Origin: JBCCSZ01 sp039821145
GTDB taxonomy: Bacteria; Bacteroidota; Bacteroidia; Chitinophagales; Saprospiraceae
NCBI GenBank assembly: GCA_039821145.1
Contig: JBCBOS010000024.1
Location: 71,777 to 135,776, forward strand
Direction of reading: 5' to 3'
Length of the DNA stretch: 64,000 nt
This document shows, in pieces, positions 43,907-53,483 of the stretch; position 1 is the stretch's first letter; each line of letters starts with the position of its first letter. The notes under the pieces are model-generated. The model did no database searches. It had not been told where the DNA came from and saw only the letters and a list, made by a program, of their open reading frames with translations. Position numbers and translations under genes: made by a program.

Positions 43907-45019
43907 ATGAGTATTCAATTCCACAAACTGAAAGTTGCCACTCTCCGACAAGAAACACCCGACTGTGTTTCTGTGACATTTGACGTACCAAACGAACTGC
44001 AATCGGCCTTTCAATACCAGCAAGGACAATACCTCACTCTTCGCTTCGACATCAATGGGCAAGAGGTCCGACGTGCCTATTCCATGTCCAGCAGCCCCCT
44101 CGAAAAGGGCATTACTGTTTCTGTGAAGCGCGTCCCCAAAGGTCTCGTATCCAACCACATCAACGACAAAATCAAGGCAGGAGACCTGGTCGATACGATG
44201 CCGCCACAGGGTCGCTTCTTTACGCCCTTGGATGCCGATCGGCAAAAGGATTACTACCTGTTCGGAGCAGGCAGTGGCATTACCCCTCTGATGTCCATTC
44301 TAAAAACCATTCTCGAAAACGAACCCAAAAGTACAGTTTTCTTGCTTTATGGCAATCGCAATGAGGAACAGATTATATTCAAAGATCAATTGGACCAACT
44401 TCAAAAGCGCTATGACGGCCAATTGGTGATCGAACACACCCTGAGTCAGCCCGTCAAAAAGAAGTCTGGCGGATTGTCTGGCCTTTTCGGAAAAGCCAAA
44501 CCCACTTGGACTGGTGCCATCGGACGCATAGACGCCGCCGCTTGCAGCACTTTTCTTCAAAAAAACCCCATGCGCTCCACTGCCGCAGAATATTTCATCT
44601 GTGGTCCCGACAACATGATCGATGTGGTGGAAGAGCATCTGAACAATCAGGGCATTGCCAAAGAAAACATTCACACCGAAAGGTTTACCGCTGCCAAGGA
44701 TGCCCAAGCAGCCCCTGCGCAAGGCGCCGCAGCAGACGCAGGCCAGCCCAAGCTCATCACACACATGGATGGGGAAACAGTGGAAACAGTGGTCAGCCCA
44801 GGCAAAAGCATCTTGGATACCCTGCTCGATTTGAAATACGAACCGCCTTATTCCTGCAATTCGGGTTCTTGTTCTACTTGCATGGCCAAGGTACTCAAGG
44901 GGGAAGTCAAAATGGAGGTTTGCTATGCGCTCGACGATGACGAAGTGGAGGAAGGATACATCCTGACCTGCCAGGCTCGCCCCGTCAGCTCTGAGGTAGA
45001 AATCACATTTGACATTTGA
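43907..45019 (+). CDS. Ferredoxin-NADP+ reductase-like protein with C-terminal 2Fe-2S domain (PaaE-like)
   Basis: The 370-aa protein has an FAD-binding barrel (1-100; RRAYSMSSSP), an NAD(P) domain (110-240; GAGSGITPLMS, and EYFICGP) and a plant-type ferredoxin tail (275-365) with ligands in SCNSGSCSTCMAK (about 315) and a later Cys in LTCQARP. It has a longer insertion (KKKSGGLSGLFGKAK) between NAD strands and an Ala-rich linker. It moves electrons from NAD(P)H to a partner oxygenase or desaturase. No phenylacetate genes are nearby, so the PaaE name describes the layout only. Confidence 0.9.
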   Translation: MSIQFHKLKVATLRQETPDCVSVTFDVPNELQSAFQYQQGQYLTLRFDINGQEVRRAYSMSSSPLEKGITVSVKRVPKGLVSNHINDKIKAGDLVDTMPPQGRFFTPLDADRQKDYYLFGAGSGITPLMSILKTILENEPKSTVFLLYGNRNEEQIIFKDQLDQLQKRYDGQLVIEHTLSQPVKKKSGGLSGLFGKAKPTWTGAIGRIDAAACSTFLQKNPMRSTAAEYFICGPDNMIDVVEEHLNNQGIAKENIHTERFTAAKDAQAAPAQGAAADAGQPKLITHMDGETVETVVSPGKSILDTLLDLKYEPPYSCNSGSCSTCMAKVLKGEVKMEVCYALDDDEVEEGYILTCQARPVSSEVEITFDI

Positions 45020-45042
45020 ATGCGCAATTGACAAGACGAAAA

Positions 45043-45075
45043 AAGAGCCCAAACTACAAGTAGTTCTGGCCCTTC
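45043..45075. terminator. Bidirectional terminator-like hairpin
   Basis: AGAGCC...AACTAC-aa-GTAGTT...GGCCCT, flanked by an A-rich left and a T-containing right side, sits between the convergent reductase (ends 45019) and the secreted protein (ends 45123). Confidence 0.5.
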
Positions 45076-45122
45076 AATATTTGTTCGCTAAAACCTAATT
45101 ATTTCCTTTTTGATGGTGACCT

Positions 45123-46010
45123 TCACAAACCAGTGTCCTTTTGAGGAAAGGCGCGCTGGAACGAAAAGGTCTTGAAATCGGTGCAAAACAGCCCCTCCAC
45201 ATCAGAGGTCGTCAGGCTGTGCTCCAGATAAAATTTGCCCGTGCGCACATCCTTGATGCGGGCATATTGTGTGGTGTATACCGACTCGGGCGTTCCTTCT
45301 TTTGAGACATGGAATACCAAGTATTGGCCATCGTCAGATATTTCCCAAAATCCTCGCTCGACACTCTCGGCCTCTTCACTTCCCATCCATTTGGTATAGG
45401 TGCCATCTGACTTGAAATTCAATTCCAAATAAGCACCTGGCATGGGGGTTTCTGTACCACAATTTGCATCCTCTTGCGCAGCCGTCTTGATTTCATAAGG
45501 ATAGGCTGCCACATTCCAATGGCCAACGAAGTTGTGAAACAAAGCCGTCACATAGATGTCGGGCTGTTTTTCGGAATACTCGAAATAGCTGGGCTGTCCG
45601 GTGGATAGATCTGTCAGGATGATTCCTTCGCAAGTTTGTTCGACTTCGTACAGCATGACTTCCATGAGGTTGTCATCGGCAATGTCCAAGTAAATCCTTC
45701 CATCGCGGATGTCGAGCTTCCAAAAGTGTTGGCGGTGGATGGTGTTCCCATCGTCGTAGATGGCAACCTCTTCCATGATGCCAAAATCGCGAAACTGGAA
45801 GATGCGCTCCATGCGGGTCACCACATTGTCTTCGTCAAAATCTTCGACCCACACCCCGTTGAGCAGGTCATTTTCCACTCGCAGCTGTAGAGGCATGTCC
45901 TCGGATTGGAACAGACTGAGTCTGCAAGATGACTTGCGGATTCCGTTGCCAGCAAACAATTCGCTGCTCAATAATAAAACCAGAAAAACGGTGAATAGAT
46001 TGATTCTCAT
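45123..46010 (-). CDS. Secreted lipocalin-like protein, 295 aa
   Basis: I use the ATG at 46010 (MRINLFTVFLVLLLSS), which starts a signal peptide ending SELFAG. The mature protein appears to hold two lipocalin-like beta-barrel halves: one opens LLNGVWVEDFDEDN, the second opens HNFVGHWNVAAYPYEIK, each with alternating strands and a GFWEISDDGQYLVF-type strand pair. No lipobox or sorting tail. Function is unknown. Confidence 0.6.
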   Translation of the reverse strand: MRINLFTVFLVLLLSSELFAGNGIRKSSCRLSLFQSEDMPLQLRVENDLLNGVWVEDFDEDNVVTRMERIFQFRDFGIMEEVAIYDDGNTIHRQHFWKLDIRDGRIYLDIADDNLMEVMLYEVEQTCEGIILTDLSTGQPSYFEYSEKQPDIYVTALFHNFVGHWNVAAYPYEIKTAAQEDANCGTETPMPGAYLELNFKSDGTYTKWMGSEEAESVERGFWEISDDGQYLVFHVSKEGTPESVYTTQYARIKDVRTGKFYLEHSLTTSDVEGLFCTDFKTFSFQRAFPQKDTGL

Positions 46011-46198
46011 TTGTTGTAAGCACTTTGGGGAAAACGGGTTCAAAAGTATTGTCTTCTTTAATGACAAATATATGGGCGGAGTGTTGCATGGCGCAATGAC
46101 AGATCGACCACTGCGTGGATTTTTTCGATGAACGTTTTAATGAATTGTTAATTTAACAGTTGCTCCCCCAAGGCCTGCCCCATCCTCACACACATCAA

Positions 46199-46230
46199 TT
46201 GGAAAAGCAAGAGACAGAACACTATCTTTG
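46199..46230 (+). promoter_or_regulatory. Promoter of the small outer-membrane protein gene
   Basis: TTG (46199-46201), a 21-bp spacer and a perfect TATCTTTG (46223-46230) form a good Bacteroidota promoter 40 bp before the ATG at 46271. It probably also drives recO. Confidence 0.7.
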
Positions 46231-46270
46231 CACGAAATTTGAAGTTTCATTCCCAAAAATTACTTGGCCG

Positions 46271-46723
46271 ATGAGCAAAGCACTAGCCGTTGGATTGCTG
46301 ACCCTCTTTTGTTTCTGTTTCAGCATGGGCACCACCCAAGCGCAAGACAATTACGACCAAGCATTGGGCTTGCGAGGTGGCCCCACTGCAGCCGTTACCT
46401 ACAAACGCTTCCTGGACGTCTTCACCGCCATAGAAGGGATTGCCGGATTCAATTTTACCAATGGACGCATCATCACCCTCACTGGCCTGTACCAATACCA
46501 CCAACCCATCAGCTACCAGGCCAATCTATACGGCGGAGCAGGCCTCACGATGGGGTTCAACAGCAGCGAATTTCGCCTCAACCTGGAGACCATGGTAGGC
46601 ATTGAATACACCATGCCCAAATTTCCACTCAACATTTCCTTTGACTACAAACCTGCATTCAATATCTTCAAATCCAACTTTATATGGAATGAATTCGGTG
46701 TGTCGGTTCGCTATACCTACTGA
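46271..46723 (+). CDS. Small outer-membrane beta-barrel-like protein
   Basis: The 150-aa protein (ATG at 46271) has a signal peptide ending TTQAQ. The mature 125 residues show alternating aromatic strands (ALGLRGG, TYKRFLDVF, LYGGAGLTMGF, FPLNISFDYKPAF) and end with an aromatic C-terminal strand VSVRYTY, the usual end of outer-membrane barrels. The size allows about eight strands. It precedes recO by 30 bp on the same strand; a shared transcript is likely though the roles differ. Confidence 0.75.
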   Translation: MSKALAVGLLTLFCFCFSMGTTQAQDNYDQALGLRGGPTAAVTYKRFLDVFTAIEGIAGFNFTNGRIITLTGLYQYHQPISYQANLYGGAGLTMGFNSSEFRLNLETMVGIEYTMPKFPLNISFDYKPAFNIFKSNFIWNEFGVSVRYTY

Positions 46724-46753
46724 TGGCAAACACACACCCAGTCGATTGAACCT

Positions 46754-47479
46754 ATGCTAATCAAAACCAGAGGCATCGTTTTGCGTGCCGTCAAATATTC
46801 CGAGACCAGCCTCATCCTCGACATCTACACCGAGGCCAAAGGACTGCGCTCCTACATCGTGAGCGGCGTGCGCAGCCGAAAATCCAAGGTGAGTGCCGGA
46901 CTGGTGCAGTTGATGTCCTTGGTGGACATGGTGGCCTATCACAGAGATGAAAAGGACCTCAATCGCATTCGGGAGATCAAGGCAGCACACATCTACGAAC
47001 AACTGCCCTTCGACATCCGGCGCTCCTCCGTCGGGATGTTCATGACAGAATTGATCCGAAAATCCATTCGGGAAATAGAGGAAAATCCCGCTCTTTTCCA
47101 CTACTTATTCGAATCTTTTCGGTACCTGGACAGCTCCCCCCATCGGGTGGCCAATCTCCACATCCAATTCATGGTAGAACTCACCGCCTTTCTCGGTTTT
47201 GCCCCTGCCGGGCACTACCAGGACGATACCGCCGTTTTTGACATGCTGGAAGGGCGATTTCTACCCGACGCCACCTCCCACCTCCACTTCATGGACGAAA
47301 CCTCCAGTCAACTCCTGGGGCAGTTCATCCAATCCGATCAAGCCCACTGCCACGACATACCCCTCGACCGCGCTACCCGCCGAAAATTTCTGCTCGACCT
47401 ACTGGATTACTACCGATTGCACATCGAAAATTTCAGTGGTCTGAACACCCTCGATGTCCTCGAAGATGTATTTGGCTGA
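46754..47479 (+). CDS. recO: DNA repair protein RecO
   Basis: The 241-aa protein has the RecO N-terminal OB fold (MLIKTRGIVLRAVKYSETS, VSGVRSRKSK, LVQLMSLVDMV) and the helical C-terminal domain (VGMFMTELIRKSI, FMVELTAFLGFAPAG). It has no zinc cysteines of the full type. RecO loads RecA onto SSB-coated DNA together with RecR. It follows the small outer-membrane protein gene by 30 bp. Confidence 0.9.
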   Translation: MLIKTRGIVLRAVKYSETSLILDIYTEAKGLRSYIVSGVRSRKSKVSAGLVQLMSLVDMVAYHRDEKDLNRIREIKAAHIYEQLPFDIRRSSVGMFMTELIRKSIREIEENPALFHYLFESFRYLDSSPHRVANLHIQFMVELTAFLGFAPAGHYQDDTAVFDMLEGRFLPDATSHLHFMDETSSQLLGQFIQSDQAHCHDIPLDRATRRKFLLDLLDYYRLHIENFSGLNTLDVLEDVFG

Positions 47480-47714
47480 GCTGGGAATGACTGTCGATGG
47501 AAGCAAAAGCTTTTCTGTTTGAAGAAAATGGAGTAATTTCGGCCACCCTTTACCTGTAAACCTTCCCAAGACAATGCAGCCCAGACTCGATCCGGCAGCC
47601 ATTCGGGGAGGTCCAAAACAGGGAATGCTTTCCCTCATCACGGGGCCATCTGGGCCTACAAGCATGGATGCCATTCATGCCCCGATTCCTATTGTCTTTG
47701 TAATATTCCGGAAA

Positions 47715-47734
47715 GCCATAGCGTTTACTATGGC
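47715..47734. repeat. Small perfect inverted repeat
   Basis: GCCATAG-cgttta-CTATGGC in the gap between recO and the PBP gene. It shares its CATAG/CTATG core with the centre of the longer hairpin at 22934-23012, but the outer arms are not alike, so a common origin is not shown. Confidence 0.4.
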
Positions 47735-47755
47735 ATCACATAAGCTAAATCAGCT

Positions 47756-50278
47756 ATGACCGATCACCATCAAGATCAAGAGAAGACCTCTCCCCTGGCT
47801 CAAAAGATCAAGAGCTTGCAACTCAAATGGCAGCAATTCCGGGAAAGAGCTCCCCTTCTGTCCCGTCTCGCCCTCCTGGGAAGTTCCCTCTTCCTGCTGG
47901 GCGTTGGCTTCATCATCAGCCTGTTGCTGCTGGTTCGCCTGGGAGCTTTCGGCCGCATGCCGTCCAAAGCCGATCTCAGAGACATCCGCAACCACACGGC
48001 CTCAGAGGTGTATTCTGCCGACGGTGTCCTGCTGGGCAAATACTACATCGAAAACCGCACAAACATCGCTTACGACGACCTTTCTCCCGACTTGGTCAAC
48101 GCCCTGATTGCCACAGAAGATGCCCGCTTCCTCAAGCACAGTGGCATCGACCTGAGAGCCTGGGTCCGGGTGTTCATCAGGACAGTACTTTTGCAAGACG
48201 AATCCGGTGGTGGAGGGAGTACCATCAGTCAACAATTGGCCAAAAACCTCTACAAACGCCAGCGATACCGCCTGTTGAGCATCCCCATCAACAAAATTCA
48301 GGAGATGTACATTGCCCGGCGGCTGGAAAAGGTCTATACCAAAGACGAACTGATCAACCTCTATCTCAATACCGTCCCCTTTGGCAGCAACATTTATGGG
48401 GTGGAAGTAGCTGCCAAGCAATTTTTCCAAACCAATGCCAAAGACATCAAGACCGAAGAGGCAGCGGTCCTCATCGGCATGCTCAAAGCCAATACTTACT
48501 ACAATCCAGCTCGAAACCCCGAACGCTCCAAAGGCCGTCGCAATGTCGTCCTGCGGCAAATGAACAAGTACAACTACCTGAGCAAGGCCACTTCCGACTC
48601 CCTTCAGCAGTTGCCATTGGAAGTCAATTACACCCGCGAAAGCAACAACGAAGGCTTGGCCACCTATTTCCGCGAACATCTCCGCCAGGAATTGGTCGAA
48701 CAACTCAAAGAATACAGCAAGCCCGACGGCAGCCCCTACAACCTGTATACCGACGGACTGAAAATTCATACGACCCTACATGCACGCCTTCAAGGCTATG
48801 CAGAGGAGGCCGTTCAGGGACACATGGCCAAACTGCAAACAGAATTTGACAAGCACTGGAAAGGGCGCAAACCCTGGGGCAACGAGTCGGCATTGATGAG
48901 AGAAGTCAAAAAGTCCAAGCGATACAAATCCCTCCAGGAAAAGGGGTTGTCCCAGGAGGAAATCATGGAGGAATTCGAGAAAAAGCAGCGCATCACCATC
49001 TTCAGCTGGAAAGGCGACCAAACCAAAGAAATGTCTCCCCTCGACTCTGTGAAATACTATTACAGTCTACTCAATGCGGGCTTTCTGGTCATGGACCCCG
49101 CCAATGGCCACATCAAGGCATGGGTCGGAGGAACCGATCACGAATATTTCAAATACGATCACGTCAAATCCCGCCGCCAAGTGGGTTCCACCTTCAAACC
49201 CATCGTATACGCCAGTGCCCTCCAAAATGGGTTCAAACCTTGCGATTACTATTACAATCGCCTGGTCACCTACACGGATTACGACGATTGGCAGCCCCAA
49301 AATGCCGATGGCAAATACGGAGGTCTCTATTCGATGCAAGGTGCGCTGAGCAAATCAGTCAATTCTGTGGCTGTCGACCTCATTGTGCGCAGCGGAGTCG
49401 ACTCTGTCCAACAGCTCGCCCAACGAATGGGCATCAGCTCCGACATCCCCAAGGTCCCCTCCATCGCATTGGGAACCGTGGAGGCCTCTCTCTACGACAT
49501 GATCCAAGTATATGGTACCTTGGCCAATCGCGGCAAGCGCCCCCAACCACTCTATCTGACCAAGGTAGAAGACAGCAAAGGCGAACTCATTTTTGAGAAA
49601 GAATCCCGTCCTGCCAACTTTCCACAAGCCCTCAGCCGTCAAAACGCCGATCTGATGCGACAGATGATGAGAGGAGTCGTAGACAGTGGAACTGCTCGAA
49701 AATTGCGCTACCAATACAAACTGTATGGCAACATGGCCGGAAAGACCGGAACCACACAATCGCATGCCGACGGCTGGTTCATTGGCTTTACCTCCCGGCT
49801 GGTGGCCGGCGCCTGGGTGGGCGGCGAATACCCCAGCGTGCGCTTTCGCACCCTTCGACAAGGCCAAGGTGGCTACACAGCCCTGCCAATTTGGGGCCGA
49901 TTCATGCAAAAAGTAGACAAGGACAAAGAACTGCGGGCCCTGACTCGCCAGAGCTTCCCCACCACCAGCCTGGCAGTGGCCGAAGCCCTCGACTGTGCCC
50001 CCTATCTGGAGGAATTGCCCCTATTGGCCGAGGAGGAAATCGATTCTTTTGACGAAGCCCTCGAATCCTTGATCAGTGTATTTCGTAAAAACAAAGGAAA
50101 GCAAGATCCCAATATCAACCGAAGCCCCAGTGATGTGGGCCAGCGACAACGACAGCAAGCACAGCAAAAGCGCCAAGAGCAAGAACGCATTCGCAAACGC
50201 AACGCAAAGGTGAAGAAGAAAAGAGAACGCAAAAAGAAGCGAAAAGAGGCGTGGAAAAGGCTGTTCAAAAAGAACTGA
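47756..50278 (+). CDS. Class A penicillin-binding protein (PBP1a-like)
   Basis: The 840-aa bifunctional enzyme has one N-terminal TM (about 38-62), a GT51 glycosyltransferase domain (ATEDARFLKHSGID with the catalytic Glu; GGSTISQQLAKNL; RRLEKVYTKDELINLYLN) and a transpeptidase domain with the three penicillin-binding motifs: STFKP near 476, SVN in SKSVNS near 533 and KTGTT near 663. The C-terminal 60 residues are strongly basic and helical (QQKRQEQERIRKRN onward), presumably a periplasmic tail. It polymerises and crosslinks peptidoglycan. It is monocistronic. Confidence 0.93.
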   Translation: MTDHHQDQEKTSPLAQKIKSLQLKWQQFRERAPLLSRLALLGSSLFLLGVGFIISLLLLVRLGAFGRMPSKADLRDIRNHTASEVYSADGVLLGKYYIENRTNIAYDDLSPDLVNALIATEDARFLKHSGIDLRAWVRVFIRTVLLQDESGGGGSTISQQLAKNLYKRQRYRLLSIPINKIQEMYIARRLEKVYTKDELINLYLNTVPFGSNIYGVEVAAKQFFQTNAKDIKTEEAAVLIGMLKANTYYNPARNPERSKGRRNVVLRQMNKYNYLSKATSDSLQQLPLEVNYTRESNNEGLATYFREHLRQELVEQLKEYSKPDGSPYNLYTDGLKIHTTLHARLQGYAEEAVQGHMAKLQTEFDKHWKGRKPWGNESALMREVKKSKRYKSLQEKGLSQEEIMEEFEKKQRITIFSWKGDQTKEMSPLDSVKYYYSLLNAGFLVMDPANGHIKAWVGGTDHEYFKYDHVKSRRQVGSTFKPIVYASALQNGFKPCDYYYNRLVTYTDYDDWQPQNADGKYGGLYSMQGALSKSVNSVAVDLIVRSGVDSVQQLAQRMGISSDIPKVPSIALGTVEASLYDMIQVYGTLANRGKRPQPLYLTKVEDSKGELIFEKESRPANFPQALSRQNADLMRQMMRGVVDSGTARKLRYQYKLYGNMAGKTGTTQSHADGWFIGFTSRLVAGAWVGGEYPSVRFRTLRQGQGGYTALPIWGRFMQKVDKDKELRALTRQSFPTTSLAVAEALDCAPYLEELPLLAEEEIDSFDEALESLISVFRKNKGKQDPNINRSPSDVGQRQRQQAQQKRQEQERIRKRNAKVKKKRERKKKRKEAWKRLFKKN

Positions 50279-50307
50279 TCGGGCTGGCGACTATAGGGCA
50301 AATGCAT

Positions 50308-50315
50308 TACCTTTG
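50308..50315 (+). promoter_or_regulatory. -7 promoter box upstream of the E1 gene
   Basis: TACCTTTG matches the TAnnTTTG box exactly, 41 bp before the ATG at 50357. No good TTG is present at the expected -33 distance, so the call rests on the -7 box and its position. Confidence 0.4.
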
Positions 50316-50356
50316 CGGATCATTTAAAACCAGCCTTAATCAAGTAATTCATAGAT

Positions 50357-52354
50357 ATGCCCGCCCTGACAGACGCCCCCATGACCTTCCGCAAAGGAAA
50401 ACTTTCCAACAAGAAATTACTGGAACTGTACCGGCTCTTGCTCAAGCCGCGAATGATCGAAGAAAAGATGTTGATCCTGCTCCGACAGGGCAGAATCAGC
50501 AAATGGTTCAGTGGAATCGGACAGGAAGCCATTTCTATTGGCGCAACCGCTGCCCTGGATGAGGACGAAATCATGTTTCCCATGCACCGCAACCTGGGGG
50601 TCTTTACCAGCCGGGGCCTGCCACTCGAACGGCTTTTCGCCCAATGGCAAGGCAAGCAACTCGGCTTTACCAACGGCCGGGATCGCTCCTTTCACTTCGG
50701 TACGCTGGCCCATCATGTAGTGGGCATGATCTCTCACCTGGGCCCACAGCTGGCCCTGGCAGGCGGCGTGGCGCTGGCCCACAAGCTGGCAGGCGAACCC
50801 AAGGTGGCCTTGGCATTCACCGGAGAAGGAGGCACCAGCGAAGGCGACTTCCACGAAGCCCTCAACGTGGCTTCCGTCTGGCAACTGCCCGTGATTTTTG
50901 TCATCGAAAACAATGGCTACGGCCTGTCGACCCCTACCAGCGAGCAATACCGCTGCGAAAACCTGGCAGATCGCGCCAAGGGCTACGGCATGCGCTCTCA
51001 CATCATCGATGGCAACAATGTCCTGGAGGTCTACCAATGCATCAAAAAAGCAGCGGCGAGCATTCGCAAAAAACCGCAGCCAGTCCTGGTCGAATGCCGG
51101 ACCTTCCGGATGCGGGGACACGAGGAAGCTTCCGGGGTCAAATATGTTCCCAAAGAACTCATGGCACACTGGGCCGACAAAGACCCCTTGAAAAATTACG
51201 AGCAATTCCTACTGGACGAGGGCTTGCTGGACGAAGAAACAATTGCCGACATCCGTGCCGGCTTCAAGGCTGAGATTGAGGCGGGACTGGAAAAAGCCTA
51301 TGCCGAACCCACCGTGCAGGCAAATACCCAGAGAGAAACGACTGACGTCTATGCGCCTCATACCGCTCCCCCCAAGCCCCCCACAGGCCCCAGCAAGGAG
51401 GTCCGACTGATCGACGCCATATCAGATGGCCTACGGATCGCCATGGAGACCCATCCCAAATTGGTGCTGATGGGCCAAGACATTGCCGACTATGGAGGTG
51501 TTTTCAAAATTACGGCGGGTTTTGTGGAGGCCTTTGGGCGCGAGCGGGTGCGCAATACGCCACTTTGCGAAAGCGCGATCCTCGGAGCGGGCCTGGGGCT
51601 CAGTCTCAGGGGCTACAAGGCCATGGTGGAGATGCAGTTTGCCGATTTTGTCAGTTGTGGATTCAACCAGATTGTCAACAATTTTGCCAAGCTGCACTAT
51701 CGCTGGGGCCATGCGGCCGATGTGGTGGTGCGGATGCCTGCGGGCGGAGGCGTAGGGGCAGGCCCTTTCCACTCGCAATGCAACGAAGCTTGGTTTACCC
51801 ATACCCCAGGGCTGAAAGTTGTCTTCCCTTCCAACCCGAGAGATGCCAAAGGCTTGCTATTGGCCAGTTTTGAAGATCCCAACCCAGTTTTGTTTTTTGA
51901 GCACAAGGCGCTCTACCGCAGCCTGACAGAAGAGGTACCAGAAGGCTATTATACTGAAGAAATTGGCAAGGCCAGGGTCGTTCGACCAGGGACGGAAGCC
52001 TGCATCATTACCTATGGCATGGGGGTACATTGGGCAAAAAAAGCAGTAGAAGAAAGTGGTGCTGATGTGGAAATCCTCGATTTGCGCACCTTGGCCCCCT
52101 TGGACTTTGACGCCATCAAGGCCAGTGTCAACAAGACCAACCGAGCCTTGGTACTGCACGAAGATGTCATGTGTGGTGGCATCGGCGGAGACATTGCGGC
52201 CTACATTGCCGAACATTGCTTTGAACAGTTGGATGCTCCGGTTCTCCGGGTGGCGAGCCTGGATACGCCAGTTCCTTTTGCGATCAGCCTGGAAAAAGAC
52301 TTTCTGCCAGAGGAGCGCCTGCGACAGCAATTGAGCAAGCTGTTGTCCTACTAA
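50357..52354 (+). CDS. 2-oxoisovalerate dehydrogenase E1, alpha-beta fusion
   Basis: The 665-aa protein joins an E1 alpha half (about 1-335) and an E1 beta half (about 355-665), separate proteins in many bacteria. The alpha half has the TPP site GEGGTSEGDFHEALN...ENNGY and the HRNLGV region. The beta half has the MGQDIADYGGVFK opening, TPLCESAILGAGLGLS with the TPP-activating Glu, and LDLRTLAPLD. It decarboxylates branched-chain 2-oxoacids for branched fatty acid or acyl-CoA supply. E2 and E3 are not in the window. An inner ATG at 50381 is possible. The Pro-rich linker (PPKPPTGPS) marks the fusion point. Confidence 0.93.
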   Translation: MPALTDAPMTFRKGKLSNKKLLELYRLLLKPRMIEEKMLILLRQGRISKWFSGIGQEAISIGATAALDEDEIMFPMHRNLGVFTSRGLPLERLFAQWQGKQLGFTNGRDRSFHFGTLAHHVVGMISHLGPQLALAGGVALAHKLAGEPKVALAFTGEGGTSEGDFHEALNVASVWQLPVIFVIENNGYGLSTPTSEQYRCENLADRAKGYGMRSHIIDGNNVLEVYQCIKKAAASIRKKPQPVLVECRTFRMRGHEEASGVKYVPKELMAHWADKDPLKNYEQFLLDEGLLDEETIADIRAGFKAEIEAGLEKAYAEPTVQANTQRETTDVYAPHTAPPKPPTGPSKEVRLIDAISDGLRIAMETHPKLVLMGQDIADYGGVFKITAGFVEAFGRERVRNTPLCESAILGAGLGLSLRGYKAMVEMQFADFVSCGFNQIVNNFAKLHYRWGHAADVVVRMPAGGGVGAGPFHSQCNEAWFTHTPGLKVVFPSNPRDAKGLLLASFEDPNPVLFFEHKALYRSLTEEVPEGYYTEEIGKARVVRPGTEACIITYGMGVHWAKKAVEESGADVEILDLRTLAPLDFDAIKASVNKTNRALVLHEDVMCGGIGGDIAAYIAEHCFEQLDAPVLRVASLDTPVPFAISLEKDFLPEERLRQQLSKLLSY

Positions 52355-52443
52355 CTGCCCAAACCAATACAGCCTGTCATTCTGTAAAATTCACAGCGCA
52401 ACTGCTGGATTTCGATCTGTAGGCAATTTTGCCCAGGCACTTA

Positions 52444-52451
52444 TATTTTTG
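52444..52451 (+). promoter_or_regulatory. -7 promoter box upstream of the DUF5606 gene
   Basis: A perfect TATTTTTG, 53 bp before the ATG at 52505; the -33 region is poor. Confidence 0.4.
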
Positions 52452-52504
52452 CATTTAATTTGTAACTTCGCCTCCCGATTATCGCGGAATAAAATATTTA
52501 CTTT

Positions 52505-53047
52505 ATGAAGCTTGAAGATATAGTAGCTGTTAGTGGCTTGGCTGGCTTGCACAAAATGGTCGCCAATCGCAACAATGGCCTTATCGTCGAAGATTTGGAC
52601 AATGGCAAGCGCCGCTTTGCTTCTTCCAGAAAGCACCAATTCACTCCCCTGGCCTCCATCGGCATCTACACAGACGAAGACACCATAGAACTCAAGGTTG
52701 TCTTTCGGTCCATGCTGGAACAAATGGAAAGCAATCCCCCCATTGCCACCAATGCCAGTGCAGAAGCCATGAAGGACTACTTCTCCAAAATCCTCCCAGA
52801 GTTTGACCGCGATAGAGTGTATCCCAGTGACATCAAAAAGGTCATCAAGTGGTTCAACTTTTTGCACAAACGCGATTTGCTGGACGAGGCCCTGAAAGAA
52901 GAGGAAACAGAAGGTACAGAAGCGGAAGGTGCTGAGACAACAACAGAAACCACTGAAGAAACTCCCACCGCAGAGGGAGACAACCCAAGCACAGAAGAGG
53001 CCGCAGAGCCGAAAGAGACGGAGGAGGAAGACCAGCCTGCAGAATAG
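52505..53047 (+). CDS. DUF5606 family protein
   Basis: The 180-aa protein matches the Bacteroidota family DUF5606 in its first 125 residues: KLEDIVAVSGLAGLHKMVAN, GLIVEDLDNGKR, SIGIYTDEDTIELKVVF, and a helix with YPSDIKKVIKWFNFL. The tail from about 130 is an acidic, Thr/Glu-rich disordered region (EGTEAEGAETTTETTEETP). Function is not established; the fold recalls RNA- or ribosome-binding small domains, but this is speculation. It precedes the truncated M3 gene by 58 bp. Confidence 0.85.
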   Translation: MKLEDIVAVSGLAGLHKMVANRNNGLIVEDLDNGKRRFASSRKHQFTPLASIGIYTDEDTIELKVVFRSMLEQMESNPPIATNASAEAMKDYFSKILPEFDRDRVYPSDIKKVIKWFNFLHKRDLLDEALKEEETEGTEAEGAETTTETTEETPTAEGDNPSTEEAAEPKETEEEDQPAE

Positions 53048-53105
53048 TGACGGGCAAGAGCAACTTGCCGTTTCCATTGCGATACTGACTGAACGAACAC
53101 ATACT

Positions 53106-53468
53106 ATGAGCACTGTAAAAACCACTGGCGGTACGGATCGCCAATACCTACCTGCGCGCTTCCGCATCACGGTTTGGTCGAAACTCAAGCCTTATTACAA
53201 CGAACTGCTTCAGCGCCCCATCGCATCAGCCATAGAGTTGAAACGATGGTTGCTGGACAAGGCCGAGTTGGACGGGCTGGTTCAGCAGGAACTGGCCATC
53301 CGGCTGCAATTGCAACGGGAAATGCCTCTCGATCTCCGAAGAAAAGAAGCAGTGGAATACATGCAACTGGAAATCTGCCCACGAATTGCTTCCATCGAGC
53401 AAGAAATTGAACAAAAGATGAGACGGCAGCTCAACCAAGAGCTATTTCGCCTGTACGCTCACTCCTGA
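53106..53468 (+). pseudogene. Truncated M3-family oligoendopeptidase N-terminus
   Basis: The 120-aa frame begins with a typical N-terminus of Bacteroidota M3 oligoendopeptidases (RQYLPARFRITVWSKLKPYY, then LQRPIASAIELKRWLLDKAELD and an EICPRIASIEQEIEQK helix). A complete enzyme is about 570 aa; here the frame stops at 53468 and no HExxH region follows in any frame, because a convergent gene ends 16 bp later. It may be a pseudogene left by deletion, or a retained stand-alone N-domain. The intact M3 gene at 41708-43462 belongs to another clade. Confidence 0.55.
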
Positions 53469-53483
53469 TTGGCGCAGGCCAGA

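Noticed and set aside
47574..47759. 61-codon frame between recO and the PBP gene
   Set aside because: It overlaps the PBP start and lacks coding character.
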